Shown here: piece after piece, positions 35,096 through 45,448 of the stretch
Numbering within the stretch: the first letter of the stretch is position 1
Layout of the letters: the number at the start of each line of letters is the position of its first letter
Source: Pleurotus djamor
Lineage: Eukaryota > Basidiomycota > Agaricomycetes > Agaricales > Pleurotaceae
Length of the DNA: 50,119 bases
Direction: 5' to 3'
Assembly: GCA_029747585.1 (NCBI GenBank)
Contig: JAPEVF010000321.1
Coordinates: 1-50,119 of the forward strand
Program-made: the position numbers and the translations under genes
Notes under the pieces: generated by a model
Databases searched by the model: none
Told to the model about the DNA's origin: nothing
The model's input: the letters and a program-made list of their open reading frames with translations, nothing else

Positions 35096-35475
35096 CTTGT
35101 TGATTTGAGAGCTGGCTGGTGCTTTTCACGTACGAGCAGCGACCGTTCTAATGGAACGCTCGCGGCGACGGTGAGCGTTGGGAAGAAAGAGTGGTGGGTG
35201 CAGGCCTCAGCGGCGCAAGGAGATGATAATATGTTCAATGTCATATTTAGACGCTCAAAGTCTAGAATGACGTTCCGTTGCAGGGTCGTTCTGCATACTA
35301 TTTTTAGCACAACATCGTTGCAGCCATGGTGCATCCTTCTTCAACTTCTCCGCTGCGAATCGATGCTGCGCAAATTTTATCAGTGAATACACCCACCATT
35401 TGAATGCCTTGAGTCGCAAAGCTCCCAGCTCAAAAGCGACTTCCTACCTTGGGACTGGTGATCACTGGAACGGCG
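35096..35475. promoter_or_regulatory. Divergent promoter, carrier gene / receptor-vWA fusion gene
   Basis: 380 nt between two divergent starts (35095 minus, 35476 plus). Plus- and minus-strand open frames in it are short and mutually overlapping. No TATA box or known operator is evident. Confidence 0.4.
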
Positions 35476-38400
35476 ATGTTCTGGCACTCGTTTCTCCTCT
35501 TTCTCCAGCTATTCCGGGTCGGTCACACTGCAGCTCGCCTGATTAATCATACTATCTACAGCAACGGGGACTATTCGACCGATCGCAGTATAATCTACCT
35601 TCCTGTAGGTGCATGGCGTGCCCGCATTGGCTCAACAAAATGCCTCAACTGCCTCGAAAGCGAAACATCGAATATCTCGGTAAACATATGTATATGAACA
35701 GTCAATATGAGACCAAGATCCTGATATCTCGTGCAGTCCACGCTGATGGAATCGACTTTCGATCCGGGAGCCGAGAGTCCTGCTGTTTCGTTTGCCTCAA
35801 CGACGTTCACAGGTACTTCATCAGCTTTCTTCGTCCTCCTTCAGTTTTCTTGACTTTTGAGGTTATCAGGGCTGGCAGTATACGTCGAATGTCTTCTATC
35901 GATCTCAAACTCGACCTGGGACTCGGATTTGTCCTTCTTCATTGATGAGCGACTGGTAGGAACGTTTTCGTCGGTGGCTTCTAGCCCGCCTTGGGAGGAT
36001 TCCAGCATGATTGTATTCTCGAAGACGGACTTATCTATGGGCCAGCACACAATTACAATCCAAAATGGCCACGAAAACGGTCGTCGCTCTTCGGTCGTCC
36101 TAGATTCTGTTATATATACGTCAGTCCTTGGTTTTCTATCCCAGGAAACTTGCAGACCTCACCATGCCAATAGTCAAGACCATGGTCCCCAAATAACGCA
36201 CAAAGCGGTGATTGCGATCGCTGTCGTAATCAGCCTTGTCGGCGCCTTACTAGTCTCTGCATTGGCGTTTTACCTCTGGCGATGCCGCCGCCGCCGCCGC
36301 CGCCCTAATACCAGCCAGGCTACAACCGAGGATGTACTCATCGCACCATATCCCTTGGATAAGATTTCCCCTGTCTCGGAAACTCTGCCTTACATTGATC
36401 AGCGCCTTGTAGCCGCTGAACCCACTCAGGAGGTCTCACAGCTCAGATGGTTCTCTTCGATCGTCAACGAGAAGTCAACTACCGCGGAGGCTTCCCCTGA
36501 ACTCTCCCTACCACCGTCTAACCTTCCTATGGAATTCGCCTGTAATGTTGAAGCACCCACTCTCGCAGACCCGTTGCAATCTCTCAAGGATGCGCCTGCA
36601 GAATCCTCCTCTCCTCCGACCATTCTCGAGGATAGAGAAGAAGCTGCAGTGTTTCCTGCACCACTGGCAGCTGAGGTTCTGGAAGAAATACCTCCAGTGA
36701 TGGACGTTGAGAGAGCACAAACATTTGGTGTGATAGACGCGTGTCCTTTCAATGTCGATACTCGCACTCTATCCCAAGGCAAACCCTTAGGATGCTTTGA
36801 AGTGCCTGTCCATTCTTTTCAAACACCATTTGTATCAGGAGCCACTTCGCTACCCCTGAATGGCATCTATGGGCCCAATTTGCAACCCATCTTCCTCATC
36901 CAGAGTCATTTCCATGCTACCATTATTGATAGTGAGTAGAATACATCTTATTTTTACTGTTAATGCGTACACTAACGCCTTCATCACCATGCAGCGTCTG
37001 CTCAAGTTTGCGTTACTCAAACATACTGGAATTGCGCGGCTCAAGTCGTAGACCCCACGAGTTATTTCTTCCACGCCCCACCTGAAATCAAAGTTTGTGA
37101 GTTCGCGATCATCAAGACCTCAGGCGAAGTCATCACCCACAGCTTTGACGTGCAACGTATTGATTCCCCAAATCCTGGTGAGCTCTTAGGATCCTTCGTT
37201 CATCCGATCGCCTGTAACTTCTAATCACATCAGAGCTGGTATTCCCAATAGGCAGGCTTGCAGCCTCCGAGACAGTTGAAGTCAAACTCCTTGTGCGTTA
37301 TAGTGTTTGCTTAAGCTCAGGACGAAATTGACTTACATGAGGACCCCTGTAGTACGTTGCGACGTTGATGAACGACGACAACGCTGACGAAATTAGGCTG
37401 CGTCTTCCATATCAACTGGCCTCCGTATCCAATGTTTGCGAAGGATCTGGAGTGAAAATTGACATCGATATTCAGACAAGCGGGCGTCTTCACAACATCA
37501 GCGTTGATTCTGCTCATGTTCAAGATGCAGAGACGTCTACTCTGACTGATGATTCTCCACAACGAGCAAGACTTAGTTATGCCTCAAGCCGAGCTCTGGA
37601 TAAAGACTTCTTCGTCATTATTCATGCAGACGGACTTGATGCACCACGCTGTATCGCCGAATTGTCGACACCGTCGCCCGATGCCCTCACTCAGACTATC
37701 TCTTGCCAGTTATCGCTCGTCATGAAGTTCTCGTTGCCGCCAGTTTCATCGCAACAATACTTATTTCTACTTGATCGAAGCGGTAGTATGATGGGACCCG
37801 TCATCAAGGCAGCGAAAGACACCCTGACCATGCTTCTCAAATTACTTCCAGCTCAAAATACGACATTCAATATCATCAGCTTTGCCTCGGATTCCAAATT
37901 ACTCTCCCACACAAGTCTGACTTACAATGATGCTTCGCTCGAGCGTGCAGTATGTCGAAGTATCCTATTATCGTTCTTACCAATGATCGATCATGTTCTT
38001 CTACCAGATAACTCATGTCGCAATGATCAGGCGACGNGGGAACGAATATTCAAGGCGCTTTGGGGAGGGCATTTGGATTCTACGACCAAATGACACCCAC
38101 TTCAATCTTCTTGATAACTGATGGCAACGACGTGAGCTCACCCGCGCCGTTGATCCTTACTCATTGACCTAAATTCTTAAACGTCGTCTCGTTAGCGCTA
38201 TGCCAAGGTTGAGAATGTCGAGCGGGCTGTCCGCTCTTCATCTCCTGCCGCACCGATGCGGGTGTTTGTCCTAGGGATTGGTCCGTCCGTAGACCAGGAA
38301 TTATGCAAGAAGATTGCCATTGCTGGTAATGGAGATGCCTTATTTACCATGAGCGCCGAAGGTATCATGGGTAAATGTGCTCGTCTCTTGCAAGCCAGCC

Positions 38401-39005
38401 AAAGCCAATACCTCCGAAGCGTTGTGTTAGACTGGGGTGTTCCCCATAGGGACTATCAACAGTCGCCAGCGTTCCTCCCTGAAATCCACGCTGGTACCAG
38501 ACTCAATGTATACGTCAGTCTAACCGTTGATCACCATCATCTCCCGACAAAAGTATGTCTCCGAGGGCTCCTCGGCGACACGGGCGAACCTTTCCAGCTT
38601 GAACTTCCGGTGTACATTACCAAGACACCTGATGGCAATTCACAGATTCACCGAGTGGTTTCATGGAAGCTTGGCCACAGCGAGCCCTCGTCGGACCAGC
38701 TCAATGGGCTTCCGTCATATCACAACGCGTTCGCTATCCCTATAAGCCGTCAGGTCTTGGATTTGATCAACCTTCAGCGACACAATGGGTCCTTTTCAAT
38801 GGATTCTCCATTCAGGGGGATGATTGGCGAAGTTGGTAACCCCCTTGGTGTGGATTCAGGGGCTTGGGCTACTGCTTTGGCCGTTGCTTTTCTGCAGAAG
38901 CACGTCCCCGCGCACAGGGAGCTGTGGGTCAAACCATATCTGTACCTGAGTGGTCTGCCTGACTACGAAAGAGTTCTTGCTCGTGCGGTTGAATTATTTA
39001 GCTGA
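35476..39005 (+). CDS. Single-pass membrane protein with receptor-type ectodomain fused to cytosolic VIT-vWA
   Basis: Eight exons (35476-35679, 35737-35812, 35870-36931, 36995-37177, 37234-37292, 37353-37949, 38008-38131, 38196-39005) join in phase to about 1037 residues if the N at 38037 is dropped. Residues 1-20 are a signal peptide (MFWHSFLLFLQLFRVGHTAA). Residues 21 to about 175 match the ectodomain of the proteins at 39355 and 41159 (NHTIYSNGD, IIYLPVGAW, CLNCLE, GLAVYVECLL, SDLSFFIDERLVGTF, HTITIQNGHENG). A transmembrane helix (about 206-230, AVIAIAVVISLVGALLVSAL) is followed by RCRRRRRR. After a Ser/Pro/Glu linker, VIT starts near 424 (FLIQSHFHATIIDT) and vWA has MIDAS DRSGS at about 669, GTNIQGAL and FLITDGND. 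The C-terminus matches the VIT-vWA gene at 27380. One uninterrupted 1062-nt exon encodes ectodomain, helix, linker and the first VIT strand, so the fusion does not depend on a guessed splice. Function is unknown. Confidence 0.85.
36284..36304 (+). repeat. (CGC)n trinucleotide repeat coding for arginine
   Basis: An uninterrupted GCC/CGC triplet run directly after the transmembrane segment of the fusion gene. It encodes the polyarginine stop-transfer sequence and may vary in length between strains. Confidence 0.85.
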
Positions 39006-39354
39006 TGCCAGACGTATACTTGTGTTATGTTGATACTCGTAGGTTCGAGTTCTTGGGATCAGAAACGCCTGAATCTCAGATGATGCACGATTGTGATCCA
39101 ATCAGAAAGGGCCTGTCAATACATTGTCAATTGTGACTGACTTATCGCCCAGAGGAAACGAGCTAGCCACCGAGTTGCTCGTCACGGACAACTCCTGGGA
39201 AATCTCCTGCCCCTGTAGAACTAGACATCTTGACGAGTGGTGGTGCCATGAGCTTCAGAGAAGGCACCATTCACTCGAGGTTGGGGAGCTGGGTTTGGAA
39301 GGAGCGATGGTAGACTACTGAGATATTGTGCTCACGAACATTATTCTGGAATTA

Positions 39355-40825
39355 TCACATTATACGATCGTCGTGCTTTAGTCTAATAACGTCCGTTGGA
39401 GGTGGAAGGGCTGCACTTGCCCCTTCACCTGAATCATAAGGTGGAGGTGGAATCCCTAGAACACCATCAGAATACCTTGATGGCGAGGACAGTGCATCAG
39501 ATGAGACACTCCGCTCATGCAGTTGCGAAGCGACATCATCCAGCATTGTCAGAGTGCGGATTGGAGAGGTACTCAAAAGCGGGCCGAGATGGGAAGATGG
39601 TGAGCTGGAGGCCACTGAAGGCGAGGGGATGGGGATTTCCATCATTAGAGGGGATATATGGCGCGCAAGACGAGTGTTAGGTTTCGATCGCTTGGCTTTG
39701 CTACGTCGTTTGTAAAAGATGGAGCCGAGAATCAACAAGATGATAATAGTAACGATCCCAAGGACGATGGCAGCGATCACCCCCGGGCTGAGGGGTGTCG
39801 ATGTACCGGGGACCAAACCGACGCCATTCGAACTCGGGCTATCAGTCGTGGACGGTGTTGCAGAGGTTCCCCCAGAGGGAGGGTGCCTTTCAGGCGCGCT
39901 GGAGGGAGACGCCAATCGCGAAGGCCCAGTGGTGCTGGGCGGGTGGCTATCGGTGCTATCTGCGGAAAGGACGGAGGATGAAGAGGATAAAGAAGTCGAC
40001 GCCTGTGCTTCCATGGTCTTGGTGACAGTAACTGAGGTTTGGCTGACAGCGTCACCAAGAAGGGGTTCGTTGGGCGGAGGCTCATTTGGCTGATCGTCAT
40101 CGACACTGACGATTCTGGGTGAACAGAGGGTAAATAAGTCAAAGAAAATACCACTGACGTGTAAATGATTGCGTCCAAGAGAATCAAAGCCTTCGGCCCG
40201 TCGACATGTCCATTGGCGATTGTAAGTGTGTGTTGTTGAGGTTGGAGTCCCGTGGCGGAAAACACGATAACTTTATATTCGTATCCGGGAGTACCAGGTG
40301 CTTCTTTAACAAAGGTGCCCGCTTGTTCGCCATCAATGAAGAATGTCATGTCCGAGTCGCCCGTAGGGCTGGTTTTCGTCAGTGCGAGCGCACATTGCAC
40401 GTACACGGCAATACCTATACGAACGTCACGCGCACAAGAAATATTCTGTGGAGCAAAGGAGTGCAACATATCAGCTCACCATTGAATGAGACTGAAGCCC
40501 GCAAAACCGTGTTTCCATGCCCGTTGCTGAAGGGTTGGGTATTGAAAGTGGAGTCTTTCCAAGTTTTCTGACGAAGGTGTCTGAGACAGCGCGCGTTATG
40601 TCGGAAACTTTGGAAACTTACATCGTAAAGAAGGTCGATGTTGTCAGGATGCGCCGTGCAAGCGTCACAAGCTCCCCCATCGTTCCAAGCATCGCCGGGG
40701 TCATAGGTGATGAACCCGCCCGTCTCAGGATCTCCAAACGTATCGTCAATGGTAACATTCCTTAGAATGGCGCAAGCCTGTCCAAGGAGGAAAAGAAAAA
40801 TGAGTGGAAGTGGTGCAGACCTCAT
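39355..40825 (-). CDS. Single-pass membrane protein with putative ligand-binding ectodomain (A)
   Basis: Four exons (40825-40622, 40567-40480, 40414-40159, 40114-39355; 204, 88, 256 and 760 nt) give 435 residues. A signal peptide (MRSAPLPLIFLFLLGQACA) is followed by a beta-rich ectodomain: LRNVTIDDTFGDPETGGF, AWNDGGACDACTAHPD, TWKDSTFNTQPF, GIAVYVQCALALTKTSPTGD, MTFFIDGEQAGTFV and HTLTIANGHVDGPKALILLD. A Ser/Thr/Pro-rich stalk, the helix GVIAAIVLGIVTIIILLILG and YKRRSKAKRSK define type I topology. The 130-residue tail is Ser/Pro-rich and contains a PPPY motif near its end (GIPPPPYDSGEG). Such proteins are numerous in Agaricomycetes and, as far as I know, uncharacterised; a galactose-binding-like fold is plausible but inferred. 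It is a close paralogue of the gene at 41159. Confidence 0.85.
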
Positions 40826-41158
40826 AGCCAGGCTGAAGCGAAGAAAGGGATGAAAGGAAGCTCATCAAACAGGTCCTGCTCAAGTTATGATGAGATGCGC
40901 TGATGATGGAGCACATGGCACACGACTGGATTTTGGTCGAGCTTAATGAAGGCATGATGGAATCAAAGAAGCCTGACAGATGAGTTGATCTCCGGCCTCG
41001 GGGGGGTTCAATTTCGAGGTAATGGATCACTCACGGGGAGGTACCAGGAAGGGATGGGTCACTGCGTCGGGATTCAAGCATACTGAATTATGGGTATCTG
41101 AGAAATTGTATGCCGATATTGTACATGTTATGATCAGGATTACCCCCTCGGCACCGTC

Positions 41159-42467
41159 CTATGAACGTCCCGGCAGATTGCTGAAAGCCGCACCATAAGC
41201 AGGTGGTAAATGAGAGTTTCTTTCATCAGAAGTCATGAATGCGCCATTTGATGCTGACGAAGATTTGGGTGGTCGGCCAGTCGGAGCGGGCGGCANGGTC
41301 ATTACCGCCGCCGCCGCCGCCGCTGCTGCCCAAGTTGGATGAGTGCGAGTGAATCGTGTAGAGGGCAGACATCCTCCGAGGCGCAGGGTAGGAGGACTCT
41401 GATCTGGTAGATCGTCCATTTGAGAAGGTGTAAATGGAAGAACGATGAAAGGAGGATTCTGGATAAACGCTCGTCCAGGAGTCTTCGGTTGATCGAGGCG
41501 AGAATTCGGCCATTGAAGGCATGACAAAAGGCGTCGCATTGAGATGTGGGGGCTTCCGCTTGCGTTTGTGGAGGAGGAAAGCAAGAACGCAAAGGATGAT
41601 AAGCACCAGAGTTCCAAAAACTGATGCAAGAACAACCGAGACGCTGATAGAGGTAGAAGGTGAACTATTGTCATTGAGCGATGTTGGGGTAGCCGTAGTA
41701 GTGGTTGTGAAGGTGGTGGATGCGCTACTTGGCTGACTACTCGGCTGACCATCGTCCTGGCTGAACAACATAAGCTGAAATGGCCGGGAGGACAACGCTG
41801 GGATACCTACGTATAAATGATGGAGTCTAGCAAAACGAGTGCCTTTGTCCCATTGACATGCCCGTTTAGTAGGACCAAGGAGTGAACCCCCGGGGAAAGG
41901 TCTGTCTTAGAAAATACGGTGACATTGTAGTCATACCCATCCTCTCCAGGCGCATCTCGTGCAAAGGCCCCCGCAATTTGACCGTCGATAAGAAATGTCA
42001 TATCCGAGTCACCCGTAGGAGAAGATCTTGTACGGGCGAGCGCACACTGTACATATACCGCAGTTCCTGATGGTATGATTAGAGGGCTAAGCAATTCGCA
42101 AGAAATGAATAATCTCACCATTGAAAGTAACCGAAGCTGAGAGCACGGTGTTTGGGAAGGAATTACTTCCAGGGTTTCTATTGAAGGTAGAGTCCGTCCA
42201 AGTACGCTATAAGGATCTGCATGAGATTTTTGAGATGATCATATCTACAAAAGGACTTACTCTGAAGAGCATGCTCTCGCTAGGATGCGCGGTGCACGCA
42301 TTGCAATCCCGTCCATCATTCCATGCTTCCGGTGGATGGTACTGAATGAAGGTACCAGTCGCAGGGTCTCCAAGCGAATCATCGATAGTGACATTCCTGC
42401 TAATCGAGAGGACATGGGGTAAAAGCGAGAAGAACAAGACAAGGGATGCTAAATGTTGGGGCAACAT
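41159..42467 (-). CDS. Single-pass membrane protein with putative ligand-binding ectodomain (B)
   Basis: Four exons (42467-42261, 42206-42119, 42066-41811, 41760-41159) give about 383 residues if the N at 41296 is dropped; exons 2 and 3 are 88 and 256 nt, the same as in paralogue A. The signal peptide is MLPQHLASLVLFFSLLPHVL. The ectodomain reads ISRNVTIDDSLGDPATGTF, AWNDGRDCNACTAHPS, TWTDSTFNRNPG, GTAVYVQCALARTRSSPTGD, MTFLIDGQIAGAFA and HSLVLLNGHVNGTKALVLLD. A Ser/Thr stalk, the helix SVSVVLASVFGTLVLIILCV and HKRKRKPP follow. The tail contains a polyglycine run, several Tyr/Ser-rich segments and a PPAY motif near the end (HLPPAYGAAF). It is in tandem with paralogue A, same strand, about 330 nt apart. 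Ligand unknown. Confidence 0.85.
41305..41330 (+). repeat. (CCG)n trinucleotide repeat coding for glycine on the minus strand
   Basis: A CCG run grading into CTG triplets inside the cytosolic tail of paralogue B, encoding a polyglycine stretch. The N at 41296 lies just beside it. Confidence 0.85.
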
Positions 42468-42663
42468 CGACCACCTGGGTCTGTCATGTACTGAGTCGAT
42501 AACGGGCTGCTATTCATCTTATACCAGAGCGACCGAAACCGAGTAATCCACGATCCCCATGATGATGATTTGAAACAAATTGATAGTGAAGGGATGGCGA
42601 TGCGTTGATGGTTTTGTTTCCAAGCCATTGGCGCTTACACGGAAGAGCACCGAGCGCTTAACC
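42468..42663. promoter_or_regulatory. Compact divergent promoter, receptor B / ATP11
   Basis: 196 nt separate the divergent start codons (42467 minus, 42664 plus). No TATA box or named factor site stands out. Confidence 0.4.
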
Positions 42664-43833
42664 ATGTTTTCTTCATTCCGCTCTCGACTTCCCTCCCGTT
42701 CCATCCAACTTTCCATCAAAAGGTCCCTCTCGACCAACGCAAACCCTTTAGAGTCGAGATATGTAGACAAGCTACAGCAAGTCGCTCAAAAGTGAGTAAA
42801 TGACCCTTTACTTCCTGGGATTCTTACTCATCTCATGCTCTCCAGGCAAGGCTTGAGCGTGGACGACCTCCGAGCGAAAGCGAAGGAGCAACAGAATGCG
42901 GAACGGCTGAGACTGCGTAAAGAGCTTGAGGAGGAACGCGCCAAGCGAACCCCGCAATCATCACCCACCACCAATGCTAAACCAGCTACTCCGTCGAGCG
43001 CGTCTGCTGGAGTAAGCCAGGAGCGGAAGGATAGCTCTCCCATCAAAGTATGTCGCGATTGTTTAGGCAATTGAACGACCTCACTTGAGCCTCGAGACTT
43101 ACTACCCTCTTGTTAGCCTCTAAACTCTTTCCTCAATTTGGAAAAGGTACTTTCTACGCCTCATACTCCGGAGCAAATATCATCACTCTGGACGGCCTAC
43201 CACATGTCGCGTTCGGGTGGCACAGGTCGCGGCTTTGTCTGCGCATCTGTTCCATTGAGTGTCTACGAAAAAATGGCTGAGGTCGGCGCAAAATACCCGT
43301 CTTTCGTTGTCCCAATACGAAGAGCGAAGTCATCCGCTGATCAGCCTACCGAAACCGGAGCGGAGGGACAGGACGCTTACGAGTTCTACTTCCTACAATG
43401 GGCTTTCCATCCTGCTCCTCCTGCCCCGTCTCCTACCTTTGATCCTTTTGCTTCGAAGCCCACTCATTCAACGGCTTCAAACAACCCTGACGTCTCCACC
43501 ATTTTGTTCACGCCTCTTCAAGAATATAAACTTCGCCAATCATTCGCAACGCCGTATCTGGTTGCCACAAATTATACTGACCTGGCTTCGACTCACAACC
43601 TCGTACTTCTACGCGGCGAAGTTACGCCTGGATCTGGGTCCGGGAGTTTCATGGTTTCTCAAGAGGATGCCCAACTACTTTTGATGGCTCTCCAGAGATT
43701 CTATCTCTGGGGGAACGATGGCTCGCAGGTCAGCGAACCTCAGAGGCTTTTGCAGTTATTCCACGAGCGACCTGAAGAGTTCAAATGGGAGGATCTACTA
43801 AAAGTGGCAGATTGGACGCCAGCATCTACATAA
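42664..43833 (+). CDS. ATP11: Mitochondrial ATP synthase F1 assembly factor 1
   Basis: Three exons (42664-42791, 42846-43047, 43117-43833) encode about 348 residues. The N-terminus MFSSFRSRLPSRSIQLSIKR is a basic amphipathic mitochondrial presequence. A coiled-coil segment (LRAKAKEQQNAERLRLRKEL) and then the ATP11 core follow: PLNSFLNLEKV, SLWTAYHMSR, YPSFVVPIRR, EFYFLQWAFH, ILFTPLQEYKL, ATPYLVATNYTDLA, LVLLRGEV and LQRFYLWG. Atp11 binds free F1 beta subunits and prevents their aggregation during F1 assembly in the matrix. It shares a 196-nt divergent upstream region with receptor B. Confidence 0.93.
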
Positions 43834-43991
43834 TTTATACACAGTAATAGAGTTCATAGTCTACTTAGTATCACACACAACTATCAAGATAACAAACAAA
43901 TAGCAAACGAGCCTAGCAAAGGAGTAGTGGGGTCAGCGTTTGCCTTGGAGCACTAGTGGTCACATACCCGACAAACAAGTAGACCCTGACG

Positions 43992-44660
43992 TTACGCAGA
44001 ATGGACCAAGGGTGCCTTCTTCACCCATTCCCTCTTCTCAATTTCTTCCACTGCAAATGCAGCACCTGCAGCTCGCGACAACCACATACTCGTCCCAGGA
44101 TGTCCGATATAACCCGCACCGTAAGCCTTCGACGCATCGCTGGTCAAAACCGGCACCCTCATGATCGTCCAATCCAACTCTGCTCCATCCTTGCGTATCA
44201 CGTCTCCCCAAGCCACAACATCCTTGTACGCAGACCTAGCAAAGGTCGCTACACCAGCAACCAGTGCCGCAAACTTGAGGTCGAATTTATCCTCGGGGTC
44301 TGTGATAGACGCGGTCCCGAGTGCAATAAGTCGTTTGATGGATAACTTCTTCATCAGTTCCACGAGGATGGCGTAGCCTTTGGCTATGGGGGTTCCGGAG
44401 GGGTGGAAAGGTCCTTTCGTTACGATAGGTCCCAGAAGTGATACGACAGCGTCAACACCTTCCAACGCCTTCTCCAAGTCATCTCTGTCCGTGAGCCCGC
44501 CTTTGATAACAACAACCCGGGTGTCAGACGAGATATCGCTCGGGAGTTTCTCTGGAGAACGTGCGTAGACGACCACGGTCGGAGAAAGTTTGGCCGCCAA
44601 TAACCCGCGAACCACCTCGATGCCCAACGCTCCAGTAGCTCCTAATACCAAAACACGCAT
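43992..44660 (-). CDS. NAD(P)-binding Rossmann protein (atypical SDR / NmrA-like)
   Basis: An intronless gene of 222 residues starting MRVLVLGATGALGIEVVRGL, with the glycine-rich dinucleotide-binding loop GATGALG. VVVYARSPEKLP marks the end of beta-2, VVVIKGGLTDRDDLEKAL beta-3, and VDAVVSLLGP beta-4. MKKLSIKRLIALGTASITDP corresponds to the active-site strand but lacks a canonical YxxxK, as in NmrA-like and BVR-B/SDR-a5 type proteins. DWTIMRVPVLT is typical of these families. It converges on ATP11 (158 nt). The substrate cannot be stated; flavin reductase, redox-sensing regulator and isomerase-like roles all occur in relatives. Confidence 0.85.
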   Translation of the reverse strand: MRVLVLGATGALGIEVVRGLLAAKLSPTVVVYARSPEKLPSDISSDTRVVVIKGGLTDRDDLEKALEGVDAVVSLLGPIVTKGPFHPSGTPIAKGYAILVELMKKLSIKRLIALGTASITDPEDKFDLKFAALVAGVATFARSAYKDVVAWGDVIRKDGAELDWTIMRVPVLTSDASKAYGAGYIGHPGTSMWLSRAAGAAFAVEEIEKREWVKKAPLVHSA

Positions 44661-45448
44661 GTTTGAGAAGTCGAAGTAGAGGGTTGTTCTGTTGGATTGA
44701 GAACGAATCGGGGTTCCGTAGCTTTATAACTTCTAGGCGTGGGCTCCTATGAGGTCACTAAATAGTTGGCGATCACCATGGTAAGTCGCGAGTCATTCAT
44801 CATCCTCTAAGGCGAATCATAGGAAGAACTCTTACCAGTCGCGCAACAGGCTAGAAACGAACACGGGAGAAGGAACAGGTTCCGGGTGGGCAATACGCGT
44901 TCTAGTTCGCACGTGCTGAGAAGTTCCCTCGGGTAGTTGGAAGTAAACCTGGCAAATCAACCCTTGGCCACTCGGCCTGCTGGTACGATGAGGTAGAAAA
45001 GGATGGGCTGCGGACAATGGAGGTGGCCAAGTGTACTGCAACCTGCGCATGAAATATATAGCTCGAAGCATTCAAAAATTGATGGGCCTCCAAGCTCCAT
45101 CAATCATCATTCCGTGATCATCAAATGGTACAATACTGGTCGAGTATCCCAGTTCAACGTTGAAACGCACTGACGCATATCACCACTTATGGCTGTTACG
45201 TTCCAACTGAGGCTCGATGTCAACCAATGCATATCCGTGATTCGTCGCGCAGGGTGCTTGTAGTAGGCAGAACCCACATCATTGGATCAATCATTGGCAT
45301 TGAAGAAAACATGATCCACAACAACGAAGGACAATACAATAACATTTACACCTCATAATAATTGGATAAAGAGCATCTCGGAACACCAGAAAGAAGTCAA
45401 AGAAAACACCGGTGCCCTGTAGAGTACACGAACAGATACACACAAAGG
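44661..45448. other. Intergenic region
   Basis: About 790 nt hold the promoter of the Rossmann-protein gene and the 3' flank of the RhoGAP gene. Small minus-strand frames at 44832-45093 lack recognisable motifs. No RNA gene or repeat is seen. Confidence 0.5.

Noticed and set aside
36284..36304. The CGC run as an assembly artefact creating the membrane-proximal arginines
   Set aside because: A basic patch at this position is expected for stop-transfer, and both paralogues also have basic residues there (YKRRSKAKR, HKRKRK), so it is biologically sensible.
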